A DNA stretch of 64,000 nucleotides from Moraxella lacunata (GCF_900453205.1 NZ_UGQU01000001.1:992001-1056000), one strand, 5' to 3'; positions 19,395 through 29,388 are shown, counted from the stretch's first letter. A program made the numbers and translations. Notes: generated by a model not told the origin, from the sequence alone.

Positions 19395-19775
19395 GGTTGC
19401 ACCCAGTTAGATAGCCAAATATTACAAATGTATCGCTAAAACAAGCTTAAAAATGAACGCTTGCGTACATATTTTATTAAACAAGGCTAAAATTTATATA
19501 TTTTATCCTATTCTTGTTTTTATTTAAAGTAAAAAATCATCACTAAATGACTGATTTTACATGGCGTTACATTTCATCAATGAAATTGTTAGAATTAATT
19601 TGTCACAGTCACAATATCAAAATACACAAAATAATCAGCATTATTTAAAAGTATTTTAAGTTTGAAACATAAAGGCAAGTCAGACTTGCCCGATTTAAAT
19701 ATGCCGATAAGCAAATTGTGACTCACCCATTAATTCAGCTAAACATTTCGTTTATCACGGCAAACACATCATTAT
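19395..19775. other. 381-base gap between ddl and ftsQ
   Basis: AT-rich, no gene seen. GGCAAGT (19674-19680) and ACTTGCC (19684-19690) form a tight hairpin about 90 bases past the ddl stop; with the following T-rich minus-strand sequence it could be a weak ddl terminator. The rest probably carries the ftsQAZ promoter. In most gammaproteobacteria ddl and ftsQ are nearly contiguous, so this gap is unusual. Confidence 0.5.
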
Positions 19776-20684
19776 TTATAACGTCTGCTCTAAAATCCTC
19801 ACACACAAATCCGCAAATTCAATCCCTGCTTCTTTGGCTGCCATCGGCACAAGGCTGTGGTCGGTCATACCCGGCACGGTATTGATTTCTAGGACATACA
19901 GCTTGCCGTCATCAGATTTTAAAAAGTCCACACGAGACCAGCCACGCCCACCCATGGCAGAAAAAGCACGTTTGGCAAGCTCGCCCATTTCACGCTCTTG
20001 TTCGGCAGTTAAATCAGACGGACATTGATACACCGTGTCATCACGCAGATACTTGGCTTCATAGTCATAAAACTTGCCCTTGGGGATAATGCGAATGCTT
20101 GGCAAGACATCATCGCCAAGTAGCGAACAAGCGTACTCGCCCCCTGTAATCGCCTTTTCTGCCAAAATCTCGCCGTGATACTGTTTTAGCTTTGGGTACG
20201 CCTTTGCCAAACCGCCCTCTTCTTCTATCATCATCACGCCCACGCTAGAACCCTCAGAAGCAGGTTTGACAAAGAGTGGTAAGCCAAATTCACGCTCCAC
20301 GGCTTCAAAATCGCTGTCATCGTGCAAAACCACATAAGGCACGTTGGGCAAACCTAAGGACTGCCACACCAAACGACAACGAAATTTATCCATGGCAATC
20401 GCACTTGCGAGCACGCCACAACCTGTATAAGGAATCTTAAAGCCGTCAAGCACGCCTTGCAAACTGCCGTCTTCGCCAAAAGTACCATGTAGCACATTGA
20501 ACACACGGTCATACTCACGCAATTTTGAAATGTCGGTCTCTTGCGGGTCAAAATGATGAGCGTCCACGCCTTTTGATAATAAGGCGTTTAATACCGCTTT
20601 ACCGCTATTTAAAGATACTTCACGTTCGGCACTAAATCCACCGCAAACCACGGCAACTTTGCCAAATTTTGTTACATCGTTCAT
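19776..20684 (-). CDS. ddl: D-alanine--D-alanine ligase
   Basis: ATG at 20684 (MNDVTKFGKVAVVCGG) with GGAAAA upstream; a TTG four codons earlier is less likely. The 302-residue ATP-grasp enzyme has GGFSAEREVSLNSG near the N-terminus, LFVKPASEGSSVGV in the ATP site, and RVDFLKSDDGKLYVLEINTVPGMTDHS at the metal site. It makes D-Ala-D-Ala for peptidoglycan. Same direction as murC upstream but separated from it by a PIN-domain toxin module. Confidence 0.95.
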   Translation of the reverse strand: MNDVTKFGKVAVVCGGFSAEREVSLNSGKAVLNALLSKGVDAHHFDPQETDISKLREYDRVFNVLHGTFGEDGSLQGVLDGFKIPYTGCGVLASAIAMDKFRCRLVWQSLGLPNVPYVVLHDDSDFEAVEREFGLPLFVKPASEGSSVGVMMIEEEGGLAKAYPKLKQYHGEILAEKAITGGEYACSLLGDDVLPSIRIIPKGKFYDYEAKYLRDDTVYQCPSDLTAEQEREMGELAKRAFSAMGGRGWSRVDFLKSDDGKLYVLEINTVPGMTDHSLVPMAAKEAGIEFADLCVRILEQTL

Positions 20685-20801
20685 AAGTTTTTCCAAATTA
20701 AATCAAACTGTAAGGTGTGTACAACACACCATTATTTAAAAATATGCCATTAAGGGTGCGTAATACGTACCTTACTCAAATTGCACAAAGTTAATTTTTG
20801 G

Positions 20802-21221
20802 TTAATTATCAAACCAATTTTCAATCATCAAACCGTCAATCGCCTTAAAATCGTCCACATTGCGAGTTACCAAAATGGCGTTATTGACTAAGGCAATGGA
20901 CGCAATTTGACTGTCGGCAAAAGATAAAGTTTTGCCTTTTGCTCGGCATTCAGCACGGATTTTGGCGTGAATGTCGGCACATTCTTGGGTGTAGTGATAT
21001 TTGGGCAATAAAGCCAAATCATCGTGGATAAATTTGGCGATATTTTGTTTTCGCACGCCGTCTTTCATGCCATACAACCCATATAAAAGCTCATGCCAAA
21101 CCGTTATCGCCATACCAAAATGATGAAAATTTTGATAATAGTTTTGTACGACTTTTTTATTGGGTTCTAAGCGAATGACTTCTGAAAAGACATTATTATC
21201 AGGCAAAATTAGTTTATTCAT
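20802..21221 (-). CDS. PIN-domain toxin (VapC-like)
   Basis: A 139-residue PIN nuclease: acidic residues at LPDNNVFSE (Asp8), WHELLYG (Glu44 region), LSFADSQIAS and TRNVDDF give the four-carboxylate metal site expected of VapC ribonucleases, although the first motif reads PDNN rather than the usual LDTN. It overlaps its upstream partner by ATGA, a typical toxin-antitoxin coupling. The pair is wedged between murC and ddl. Activity cannot be judged from sequence alone. Confidence 0.82.
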   Translation of the reverse strand: MNKLILPDNNVFSEVIRLEPNKKVVQNYYQNFHHFGMAITVWHELLYGLYGMKDGVRKQNIAKFIHDDLALLPKYHYTQECADIHAKIRAECRAKGKTLSFADSQIASIALVNNAILVTRNVDDFKAIDGLMIENWFDN

Positions 21222-21586
21222 TCAAAGCTCACTTCTCGCCCAGTATCATTTTTATCTCTTAGGCTTGCCCAATAGCTATCGCTCTCATCGTCCGTCCAAT
21301 CATCATTTTTGGCAAGGGCTTTTTCATAATTCACACGCCACATCAAAAAACTTTTTTGTTGTTCGGACGGCTCACGAATATCCAATCCCAAATTTTCCAA
21401 AAAGGATTTATTTTCTTGTTGCCATTTTTGCCATTGCTCATTTTTTAAATCAAACTCGGTTTGATTTTTGCCAATGATTTCAAAAAAGTTTTCAATCAAA
21501 TCAAATACCACCATTTGCTGTTTTTGTGGCAAATATTGCAGATGCTCAATCGCTTTTTGATATCGCTCGCTATGAACTAACGACAT
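21218..21586 (-). CDS. Probable antitoxin partner of the PIN toxin
   Basis: A 122-residue hydrophilic protein encoded immediately before the PIN gene with a 4-base overlap. The N-terminal YQKAIEHLQYLPQKQQMVVFDLIENFF resembles the start of DUF2281/VapB-like antitoxins (read in two parts), and the Trp/Glu/Asp-rich C-terminus would be the toxin-wrapping tail. It begins only 8 bases after the murC stop, so it is probably co-transcribed with murC. Function is inferred from position and general character. Confidence 0.65.
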   Translation of the reverse strand: MSLVHSERYQKAIEHLQYLPQKQQMVVFDLIENFFEIIGKNQTEFDLKNEQWQKWQQENKSFLENLGLDIREPSEQQKSFLMWRVNYEKALAKNDDWTDDESDSYWASLRDKNDTGREVSFE

Positions 21587-21594
21587 AAAATCCC

Positions 21595-23046
21595 CTATAA
21601 ATACAAATTATTATCTCTCAGCTCCAAACAAATCTGCCCCACATTACCCGCCCCTTGCGTGATAAGCAGGTCATTGGCGTGTAGGGTAACTTTTAGCACT
21701 TGGGCGATTTGTTCTTTGTCATTGACACTTAGCACAATCGGCTCAACCTGCCCACGCTCACGCAGTGAACGAGCCAAATCGTTGCTACTCGCCCCCTTAA
21801 TCGGCTCTTCGCCAGCACTATACACATCAAGTAAAATCAGCTTATCCACCTGCGACAACACATTGACAAACTCGCTAAAACAATCTCGTGTACGGCTGTA
21901 ACGGTGTGGCTGAAACATCATCACCAAACGGCGGTCGGGGTAGCTTTGGCGGGCAGCACGAATGGTCGCTTGCACTTCGGCAGGGTGATGACCATAGTCA
22001 TCAACGAGCAGGATATTGCCCCCGTCATGGCTTACGTCCGCTTGCTGTTCAAAGCGTCTGCCCACGCCTGCAAATTTACCCACCGCACGCACAATCGCTT
22101 CATCGTCCACGCCTTCATCGGTCGCCAGCGTAATCGCCCCCAAGGCATTTAGCACGTTATGCTCACCGGGGATATTTAAGGTCAAGCGAAGCGGTTCACG
22201 GTCTTTACGCAATACGGTAAAATGCGTGCGAGTGCCGTCCACCACCACGTCCACCGCTTGCACGTCATTATGCTCTTTAAAGCCAAAAGTCAGCACAGGG
22301 CGAGCAATGTCGTCAATCATGCCATACAGCTCATCATCATCGCCACACACCACCGCCAACCCATAAAACGGCATATTGTGCAAAAACTGAATGTAGGCTT
22401 GTTTTAGCTTATCAAAACTACCGCCATAAGTGTCCATGTGGTCTTCGTCAATGTTGGTAACAATGCTCGCCATGGGACGCAAACTCAAAAATGACGCATC
22501 GGACTCGTCCGCTTCCGCCACAAGGTATCGGCTACTACCCAAGGACGCATTTTTGCCAGAGGCATTCAATTTACCGCCAATCACATAAGTTGGGTCAAGT
22601 CCCGCTTCGGTGAGCATCATCGTAAGTAGGCTTGTGGTTGTGGTCTTGCCGTGAGCCCCTGCCACTGCAATGCTGTGGCGGTATCGCATAAGCTCTCCGA
22701 GCATATCGGCACGGCGAACCACAGGCAGTCGGGCTTGTAAGGCGGTCTGAATCTCGGGGTTGGTTTTATCAATGGCGGACGACACCACCAGCACGTCAGC
22801 ATTTTTGATATTGGACGAATCATGCCCGATAAACACCGTAATGCCCAGACTCTCTAAACGCTTGGTAACCACGCTTTCTTTGATGTCCGAGCCTGTTACC
22901 GTATAGCCTTGATTGGCAAGCACTTCGGCAATTCCGCACATACCCGCCCCACCGATACCGACAAAATGCACGGTGTTAATCCGTCTCATTTCTGGAATTT
23001 CAATGAGTTGTTTGGGCAGGGTTTTGACGTTGGTTGAATTTGGCAT
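21595..23046 (-). CDS. murC: UDP-N-acetylmuramate--L-alanine ligase
   Basis: A 483-residue Mur ligase: N-terminal [18 protein letters not shown] (UDP binding), the ATP loop [25 protein letters not shown] and the C-terminal [11 protein letters not shown] and [11 protein letters not shown], all diagnostic of MurC. Adds the first amino acid of the peptidoglycan stem peptide. It lies between an acetyltransferase gene and the PIN module rather than next to murG, which is its usual upstream neighbour. Confidence 0.97.
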   Translation of the reverse strand: MPNSTNVKTLPKQLIEIPEMRRINTVHFVGIGGAGMCGIAEVLANQGYTVTGSDIKESVVTKRLESLGITVFIGHDSSNIKNADVLVVSSAIDKTNPEIQTALQARLPVVRRADMLGELMRYRHSIAVAGAHGKTTTTSLLTMMLTEAGLDPTYVIGGKLNASGKNASLGSSRYLVAEADESDASFLSLRPMASIVTNIDEDHMDTYGGSFDKLKQAYIQFLHNMPFYGLAVVCGDDDELYGMIDDIARPVLTFGFKEHNDVQAVDVVVDGTRTHFTVLRKDREPLRLTLNIPGEHNVLNALGAITLATDEGVDDEAIVRAVGKFAGVGRRFEQQADVSHDGGNILLVDDYGHHPAEVQATIRAARQSYPDRRLVMMFQPHRYSRTRDCFSEFVNVLSQVDKLILLDVYSAGEEPIKGASSNDLARSLRERGQVEPIVLSVNDKEQIAQVLKVTLHANDLLITQGAGNVGQICLELRDNNLYL

Positions 23047-23218
23047 AACTTTTTCTCTTTATTAGGTGTTAAATGGGGTTGGTAAATAATTACCATGATT
23101 TTTTATCTGGATAACTTTTAACTTAAACTATCCAATTCGATTTAAAATACAAATGTTAATATATCAATCAATTTAATTTGGTACATTAAGGTAAATATTT
23201 TACCCTATTATTTTAAAA

Positions 23219-23743
23219 TCAAAACCGATACATATAAACCGCATGGTTAATAATATCGCCATTGACGTTTTCATTATTGGCAATAATACCACAAAACTCA
23301 AATCCCAATCGCTCGGCGACTTTTCGGCTTGGGGCATTATGCTCGCCTGCCTTAATGTCCACCACATCCATGCCATAGGTATGTTTGGCAATGTCCATAA
23401 TCGCACGCACGGCAAGGGTCATGATACCACGCCCTTGATATTCTTGGTGTAGCCAATAGCCAATCTCTGCCTTTTTTAGATGATGATAAATGTTATTTAA
23501 ACTCACCGCCCCGATGATTTTATTATCATAAATAAGATGGGTATGAATGGCTTTGTCATCGGCATATTGGTGTAAAGCAAATTTGACAAATTCACGATAG
23601 CTATTTTCACTAAAATCATTCGCCCACGGTAGCCATTTGCCCAAATAATCTTTTTGGGTATTAACAATGTCATTTATTTGACTGGCAAATGATGAATGCA
23701 TCAAGGTTAGGCTTAATGTGTCGTTGATTTTATAATAAAACAT
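23219..23743 (-). CDS. GNAT acetyltransferase, RimJ/RimL-like
   Basis: ATG at 23743 (MFYYKINDTL) used; an upstream TTG would add four residues. The 174-residue protein has the acetyl-CoA loop EYQGRGIMTLAV and the flanking strands AEIGYWLH and NAPSRKVAERLGFEFCG, which place it with the RimL/RimJ-type GNAT enzymes that acetylate protein N-termini or small amines. Starts 12 bases after the antitoxin gene of the killer/antidote pair and so probably belongs to the murG transcript. Substrate unknown. Confidence 0.85.
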   Translation of the reverse strand: MFYYKINDTLSLTLMHSSFASQINDIVNTQKDYLGKWLPWANDFSENSYREFVKFALHQYADDKAIHTHLIYDNKIIGAVSLNNIYHHLKKAEIGYWLHQEYQGRGIMTLAVRAIMDIAKHTYGMDVVDIKAGEHNAPSRKVAERLGFEFCGIIANNENVNGDIINHAVYMYRF

Positions 23744-23755
23744 TTTAATACCCAA

Positions 23756-24004
23756 TTAGCCAAACTGAATACTTTTTTGATTGGTCATTACTTTGGCAAT
23801 GGCACTGGCGATTAAATCATTCAAACTTATCTCATTATTTTCTTTATCCAGTTTGGCACGGGCTTTTTCAGCCACCAAAAAGGCTTGTTTGATATGCTCT
23901 ACGCCACCGCCATTTGTCATTGCCATTTCAAGAAATAATTCGATATCCTCATGGCTTTGCATATAATCAACTGGGTCAAATTTTTTTAATTCACTCATTT
24001 TCAT
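23756..24004 (-). CDS. Addiction-module antidote protein (HigA-like)
   Basis: Start at 24004 (MKMSELKKFDPVDYM) or 23998; the longer open frame upstream overlaps the toxin and is rejected. About 82 residues, with ELKKFDPVDYMQSHEDIELFL resembling the 'probable addiction module antidote' family that pairs with RelE/HigB-type killer proteins, though it is shorter than the usual 95-100 residues. The C-terminal part is where a helix-turn-helix would sit (EISLNDLIASAIAKVM). It overlaps the toxin gene by 14 bases, toxin first. Confidence 0.72.
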   Translation of the reverse strand: MKMSELKKFDPVDYMQSHEDIELFLEMAMTNGGGVEHIKQAFLVAEKARAKLDKENNEISLNDLIASAIAKVMTNQKSIQFG

Positions 24005-24320
24005 TATCAATCTCCGATGATAGCAATTTGGCTTTTTTAATGTCATCTTGCTGGCTATCTTTGTCGCCACCACACAACAAAACAACTACCACGTTGCCAC
24101 GAATAACATAATAAACACGATAGCCCGCCCCGTCATGAAATCTTAATTCATAAATACCGCCACCGACCGAATTGATGTCACCAAAAAATCCTTCATTTTC
24201 AATGCGAAAAAGGCGTTCAGCAATTTGCATTTTTACACGTCTGTTGCGTAATTTGCTTAACCAACGGTCAAACACAGGCGTACTAACAACTTGATAAGGA
24301 GTTAATGAGGTATCACTCAT
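23991..24320 (-). CDS. RelE/HigB-type toxin (addiction-module killer protein)
   Basis: A 109-residue basic protein with the killer-protein signature: VFDRWLSKLRNRRVKMQIAERLFR, then GIYELRFHDGAGYRVYYV and VVVLLCGGDKDSQQDDIKKAK (each read in parts), matching RelE-fold ribosome-dependent or free mRNA endonucleases with Arg-rich catalytic strands. Its ATG overlaps the murG stop (ATGA at 24317-24320), so translation is probably coupled to murG. Toxin-first order is that of HigBA-like pairs. Confidence 0.83.
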   Translation of the reverse strand: MSDTSLTPYQVVSTPVFDRWLSKLRNRRVKMQIAERLFRIENEGFFGDINSVGGGIYELRFHDGAGYRVYYVIRGNVVVVLLCGGDKDSQQDDIKKAKLLSSEIDNENE

Positions 24321-25399
24321 GTCTTAACCACACGCTCCACAATATCCGCCACTTGCGTAGTCGTATCTGTTTTGGCAAAGGCTCGGGCGTTAGTTGCCAT
24401 ATCTAGACATTGCTGACGGTCAAGATTGCCCAAAATCTGTGCAAGTTTTTCACCCGACAGCTCGTTTTGGGGCAACAAAATCCCTGCCCCATGCTCGGTT
24501 AGGCTCTTGGCATTGGCGGTTTGGTGGTCGTCCACGGCGTGCGGTAGCGGAATAAAAATCGGAGCAACGCCCACGCTGGCAATCTCGGTTACCGTCAAAG
24601 CCCCTGCCCGACAAATAATCACGTCCGCCCAACTGTACGCCTGTGCCATATCATCAATAAACGGCATGACTTCAAACACATGACGGCTTGTATCAATCCC
24701 TGCTTGTGAGTAGGCGACCAACATGGCGTTATGGTTGTCTTTACCGCATTGGTGTCGCACGGTTAGGGGCTTGTCGGACAACTTTAACAGCTCTACCACC
24801 GCTTCATTGATGGCTTTTGCCCCAAGCGAACCGCCCACCACCAGCACCTTTGGGGGCGATGTATCCGCCACGTCATAACGCTCACTTGGCGGTGTAGCGT
24901 TGATAATCGCAGTGCGTACAGGGTTACCCACCGTAACAAGTCTGTCGCCCATGCCACTAAATGCCCCGTCAAAGGCTTGTAGCACTTTTGCCGAATGGGG
25001 GGCTAGGGTCTTGTTGCTCATTCCTGCAATGGCGTTTTGCTCATGAATGATGAGCGGTTTGCCTGATAATTTGCTTGCCAATCCCCCCGGTACAGTCACA
25101 TACCCACCAAAGCCGATAACCACGTCTATGTTGTTGTTTTTGATGATATTTTTGCTTGCCATAACCGCTTTAAACAGCATAAAGGGCAATTTAATCGCCC
25201 GAGCCAATCCCTTACCCCGCAAGCCCTGCATATCAATATGGTGCATGGTGTAGCCGTGTTTGGCGACAAGCTCGTTTTCCATGCCGTTTGGCGTGCCAAG
25301 CCAATGCACGACCGCCCCACGAGATGTCAGCTCGTCCGCCACCGCCAACGCAGGAAAAACGTGTCCGCCTGTACCTGCCGCCATAATCAATACATTCAT
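24317..25399 (-). CDS. murG: UDP-GlcNAc:lipid I N-acetylglucosaminyltransferase
   Basis: A 360-residue GT-B glycosyltransferase: the N-terminal GTGGHVFPALAVADEL (G-loop 1), FGGYVTVPGGLASKL, IIHEQNAIAGMSNK, GGSLGAKAIN and the UDP-GlcNAc-binding CRAGALTVTEIA, ending PHAVDDHQTANAK. It converts lipid I to lipid II on the inner face of the membrane. First gene of the minus-strand wall/division cluster, divergent from ftsK with a 260-base gap. Its stop codon overlaps the start of a toxin gene. Confidence 0.97.
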   Translation of the reverse strand: MNVLIMAAGTGGHVFPALAVADELTSRGAVVHWLGTPNGMENELVAKHGYTMHHIDMQGLRGKGLARAIKLPFMLFKAVMASKNIIKNNNIDVVIGFGGYVTVPGGLASKLSGKPLIIHEQNAIAGMSNKTLAPHSAKVLQAFDGAFSGMGDRLVTVGNPVRTAIINATPPSERYDVADTSPPKVLVVGGSLGAKAINEAVVELLKLSDKPLTVRHQCGKDNHNAMLVAYSQAGIDTSRHVFEVMPFIDDMAQAYSWADVIICRAGALTVTEIASVGVAPIFIPLPHAVDDHQTANAKSLTEHGAGILLPQNELSGEKLAQILGNLDRQQCLDMATNARAFAKTDTTTQVADIVERVVKT

Positions 25400-25586
25400 C
25401 GTTATTCTCTAATTTAAAATTTAACCCCCTATTTTGTAACAAAATGGGGGAAATTACAAGGGGAAAATGAGTGGGTGTAAGTTTTTCTTTTAGCTAAGTT
25501 TGCCAATCTTACGGCAGTTGTGTAAAATTCTCTATAAATTACATCAGGTTTTCAAAATTCACGTTGCTACAAGCCATCAAAAAATT

Positions 25587-25616
25587 TTGATAAACTCTGC
25601 CATTATTCGATATAAT
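25587..25616 (+). promoter_or_regulatory. Sigma-70 promoter of ftsK
   Basis: TTGATA (25587-25592), 18-base spacer, TATAAT (25611-25616), 43 bases before the ftsK ATG. Confidence 0.7.
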
Positions 25617-25659
25617 AGACCGCTTAACATCCAAGCCATCCTAGCCCTAAAATTCACTC

Positions 25660-28617
25660 ATGAAAAAAATACTACAAAATCAAAAAATCGCCGAGTTCAT
25701 CAGTCAAATGCCCATCATCAAACGTCTGTTTTTTAGCGTGTTTGGCACGGTGATGCTTGGGTTTTTGTTTTTATCATTATTATCCTATAATACCTTAGAC
25801 CCTGCATGGTCGCATGTTGGTGGCAGACAGGAGATTACCAATGTCGGCGGTCGCCTTGGGGCTTGGGTTGCTGACATTTTGCACGTGTTTTTTGGGTATG
25901 GGTCATGGTGGCTAGTGCTGGTCATGATGTATGAAGTGGCACTTTTATGGTGGCGACAGTCGCAGGTCATGTGGCAGCTTCGGGTGCTTGCGTATGGTTT
26001 TTTGTTGGTGTGCCTTAGTGGGCTGTTGGCAGGATGGGGGACAGCAGGCGAGCATGACACAGGACTTATCACTGGTGGTGTCATGGGGGCTGGATTATAT
26101 CAGGCATTGGTGCAGCAGTTTGGCAATGTGGCGACAGCGATATTTTTGCTGATTATAACGGGTGTTGTCACGGTGTTGGCATTCGAAGTGCGTCCAGTGG
26201 CATTTTTTGGCTGGTTCATGGGTTGGCTTGATGGCGATAAAAAAGCCAAACCTGCCGAATCGGTCAAGCCAAATCAAGAAGACGCCAAGCTGTTTGAAGT
26301 GGTCAAGGATGACACACCAATCGTGTCATCTGTTCATCACAATAGTGAAGACCTATCAGAGTTTTTGCAGACATCAGGACTGCGTGATGAGATACTGGCA
26401 AATACTCAGCAGGGCAAACAAGACGGAGAGTTACAAGCGGGTCGTGTGGAGATTCATGCTGATGAAGTGGTATTAAAAGTAGATAATTTGACACTGGACG
26501 CCAATCAGCTGCATGCTCGGCAGGCAGATGGGATTCATCATGAGAGTGAGAACAAGCCGTTAGAGTTCATGAATGATGATGAGCTGATTGAGGTTTTAAA
26601 TCATGATTCTGATGATATCGTTGAGTTGACGCCCAAAACTAAGGTAAAAATTGTCAGTACGAATGATATTGATGAGCAAGCAAATATCAATGACAATCAA
26701 ACTGTTGATACAAAGATAGGGGTTGAGATAAATGTTGATGACGAGGTGGATTTTGTCTACCAAAACAACCGAACCAATCAAACCACTAACATCAGTCGTG
26801 ATAATGTCTTTGACGATGAGTGGGTGAGACTGTCAAAGGATTTACTAAATCAAGAAATACAAGAACAGGATTTGCAGATTGATACACAAGAGAGATTAAA
26901 TGAGGACATGCAAATAAATTCATCAGGTAAAGCTGATGTTAAAAACGATGTGACAACAGATGGAATGACAGGGATATTGGACGAAGAGCTGACCCAGCCA
27001 CCTTTACATCCCGATAATTTTATCCCAAAAAGACCCTTGCCCGTAGAAGATACGCCCAAGCAAGCACATTTTAAAGATATAGAGGCGGATGTACCAAACC
27101 CACAGCGGTCACGAGCCATGGACACACTCACCCATCGCATGAGCCTATCGCCTATTCCTGAGCTCTCTATCCTAGATAAGCCTGATGCCAACAAACAGCC
27201 GAGCTACACTGAGCGAGAGATAGAAAAGTTATCTGAACTGTTAGAGATTAAGCTAAAAGAGTTTAACATCAAAGCAACTGTAGTCAGTGCCATGGTCGGG
27301 CCTGTGGTGACTCGCTTTGAGGTGGAGCTGGCGGCAGGGATTAAGGCGAGCCGAGTAACGGGAGCGGCACAGGATTTGGCACGGTCGCTTTCTATGGCGA
27401 GCCTGCGTGTGGTCGAAGTCATACCAGGCAAGCCTTATATCGGTATTGAAGTACCCAACAAAAAGCGAGAGATGGTGCGACTCATCGAACTGCTGGATAC
27501 GCCTGATTATAAAAACCCTGATAAGCAAATCGGTGTCGCCATCGGTAAAGACATTGGCGGCAAGGTGGTCATCGCTGACCTTGCCAAAGCCCCGCATATG
27601 CTGGTGGCAGGTACGACAGGCTCAGGTAAGTCAGTTTTTGTGAACTCTATCTTACTGTCCATGCTCTTTAAGTACACCCCTGATGAGCTCAAACTGGTGC
27701 TGATTGACCCTAAACAGCTAGAACTTGCCAACTATGGCGACATACCACACTTGCTCACGCCTGTGATTACGGACATGACTGAGGCGACCGCTGCTCTGAC
27801 ATGGTGCGTGAACGAGATGGAGCGACGCTATCAGCTCATGAGCTTACTGCGTGTGCGTAAAATTTCAGAATTTAACAAAAAAGTGCTACAAGCTGAGACG
27901 TCAGGCGAGCCGATATTTGACCCACTGTGGCGAGCGGACGAAAATGTCAGCATCAAGACCGCCCCCAAACTCAAGCCTTTGCCACTCATCGTTATCGTGG
28001 CGGATGAATTTGCGGATATGATTATGCAGTTAGGTAAAACTGCCGAAGAGCCGATTGTTCGCCTTGCCCAAAAGGCTCGTGCCGCTGGCATTCATCTGGT
28101 GCTTGCCACTCAGCGTCCAACGGTGAATGTCGTCACAGGTCTGATTAAGGCAAATATCCCCTCTCGTGTCGCCCTACGAGTGAACTCAAAGGTGGACAGT
28201 CGTACCATCATCGAAGAAGGTGGGGCGGAGAGTATGCTTGGTAACGGTGACATGATGTTCATCGGGCCGGGCGAGAACACCCCACGCCGTGTGCATGGGG
28301 CGTATGTGGATGATGATGAGGTTAACCGTGTCTGCGATGCGTGGCGTGAGCGTGGTAGTCCTGATTATATTGACCTGTCAAATAGTTACACTTTTGAAGG
28401 CGAAGGGTCAGGGGATGGACTGGGTAAGGGCGGTGATGATGAATATTATCATCAGGCGGTGACCTTTGTCATGGAAAGCCGTAAAGTCTCCATATCCAGC
28501 ATTCAGCGTAAACTGGGCATTGGTTACAACCGTGCCGCCCGTATCGTGGATATGATGGAAGAGGCAGGATTGGTCAGTCCGATGGATAATGCTGGTAAAC
28601 GGCAGATTTTGATGTGA
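25660..28617 (+). CDS. ftsK: DNA translocase FtsK
   Basis: A 985-residue protein with the complete FtsK plan. Four to five membrane segments fill residues 20-190; residues 200-500 are a long acidic, Asp/Asn/Gln-rich linker; the RecA-like motor follows with Walker A GTTGSGKS (about residue 650), Walker B LIVIVADEFADM and LVLATQRPTVNVVTG. The C-terminal gamma domain (VSISSIQRKLGIGYNRAARIV) reads KOPS and activates XerD. It pumps chromosome ends through the septum. Divergent from murG. Confidence 0.96.
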   Translation: MKKILQNQKIAEFISQMPIIKRLFFSVFGTVMLGFLFLSLLSYNTLDPAWSHVGGRQEITNVGGRLGAWVADILHVFFGYGSWWLVLVMMYEVALLWWRQSQVMWQLRVLAYGFLLVCLSGLLAGWGTAGEHDTGLITGGVMGAGLYQALVQQFGNVATAIFLLIITGVVTVLAFEVRPVAFFGWFMGWLDGDKKAKPAESVKPNQEDAKLFEVVKDDTPIVSSVHHNSEDLSEFLQTSGLRDEILANTQQGKQDGELQAGRVEIHADEVVLKVDNLTLDANQLHARQADGIHHESENKPLEFMNDDELIEVLNHDSDDIVELTPKTKVKIVSTNDIDEQANINDNQTVDTKIGVEINVDDEVDFVYQNNRTNQTTNISRDNVFDDEWVRLSKDLLNQEIQEQDLQIDTQERLNEDMQINSSGKADVKNDVTTDGMTGILDEELTQPPLHPDNFIPKRPLPVEDTPKQAHFKDIEADVPNPQRSRAMDTLTHRMSLSPIPELSILDKPDANKQPSYTEREIEKLSELLEIKLKEFNIKATVVSAMVGPVVTRFEVELAAGIKASRVTGAAQDLARSLSMASLRVVEVIPGKPYIGIEVPNKKREMVRLIELLDTPDYKNPDKQIGVAIGKDIGGKVVIADLAKAPHMLVAGTTGSGKSVFVNSILLSMLFKYTPDELKLVLIDPKQLELANYGDIPHLLTPVITDMTEATAALTWCVNEMERRYQLMSLLRVRKISEFNKKVLQAETSGEPIFDPLWRADENVSIKTAPKLKPLPLIVIVADEFADMIMQLGKTAEEPIVRLAQKARAAGIHLVLATQRPTVNVVTGLIKANIPSRVALRVNSKVDSRTIIEEGGAESMLGNGDMMFIGPGENTPRRVHGAYVDDDEVNRVCDAWRERGSPDYIDLSNSYTFEGEGSGDGLGKGGDDEYYHQAVTFVMESRKVSISSIQRKLGIGYNRAARIVDMMEEAGLVSPMDNAGKRQILM

Positions 28618-28644
28618 TAAGATGACAACCTGCCTTGATTATAA

Positions 28645-28670
28645 AAAAGAGTCTAAACATAGGCTCTTTT
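28645..28670 (+). terminator. Terminator of ftsK
   Basis: AAAAGAGTCT and AGGCTCTTTT pair (one T-G) across AAACAT, with a T-containing tail. Confidence 0.75.
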
Positions 28671-28800
28671 AATAGCACTTATAGCAGTTCTCGCCTATCG
28701 CAAAGCACAAGGCAGCTGACACCAGTCCCATTCCAGAAATGACAAGAGATAACCCAATAAGAGTTATCGCAACATCAGCACAATAGGGATTTTGGTATTA

Positions 28801-28965
28801 TATACCCTACTCTCAATTTAAAATCACCTCAAACCTAAGTGGTGGATTGCTAAGCTGTTTGTTAATTTGCACACAAAGACTGTGAGCCAAGGGTTTTCTA
28901 ATCACACGATTAGACAGGTACCATAAATCTCTTGCTTTGGTGGTTTTAAGTTAAGAGTGGGGTTA
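28801..28965. repeat. 165-bp sequence bounded by imperfect inverted repeats
   Basis: TACCCTACTCTCAATTTAAA near 28803 and its degenerate complement GGTTTTAAGTTAAGAGTGGG near 28942 form a pair about 27 bases long with several mismatches. Looks like the two ends of a small or deleted insertion element. No coding frame inside. Confidence 0.45.
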
Positions 28966-29111
28966 TTCGATGTCATCAAATCATATCAACCACAACCAAA
29001 ATATGCTACAATAATAACCTAAACTGCAAGACAAACCACCGTTATTTACAGGATAGGCAAAATACTGCAAATGAACATCAAAAACACAGGGTTGCTCCCT
29101 TACCCCTGATC

Positions 29112-29375
29112 AAAGGACAGAGCATTATAGACAGACAAGAATATCTGTTTGTTGCGATACTGCCTGATAAAACAGGATTTACTGACAGCGAACACCGCAA
29201 GCAAGAGCTAAACCGTTTTGTCAATTTCTATAGCACCATTAAGCCACATTCATCTTTAGCCAAGAAAGATGACATTACAGGAAAAACTTTGACCTTTACT
29301 TCTTGTGGGTGGTTAGAGTTTTATTTTAAACAAAATGTAAATAACGGGCGAAGTTTTTACATATCACCAATTTAG
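29112..29375 (+). pseudogene. C-terminal relic of an integrase-core transposase (IS3/IS481-like)
   Basis: An open stretch without a start codon ending TAG at 29373-29375. Its translation contains ELNRFVNFYSTIKPHSSLA, the typical late segment of IS3/IS481-type DDE transposases (RFV.FYNT.KPH..L), followed by unmatched sequence. The N-terminal and catalytic parts are missing. Lies in the 771-base gap between ftsK and lgt, whose remaining sequence I could not identify. Confidence 0.5.
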
Positions 29376-29388
29376 CTGACGATTTTTT

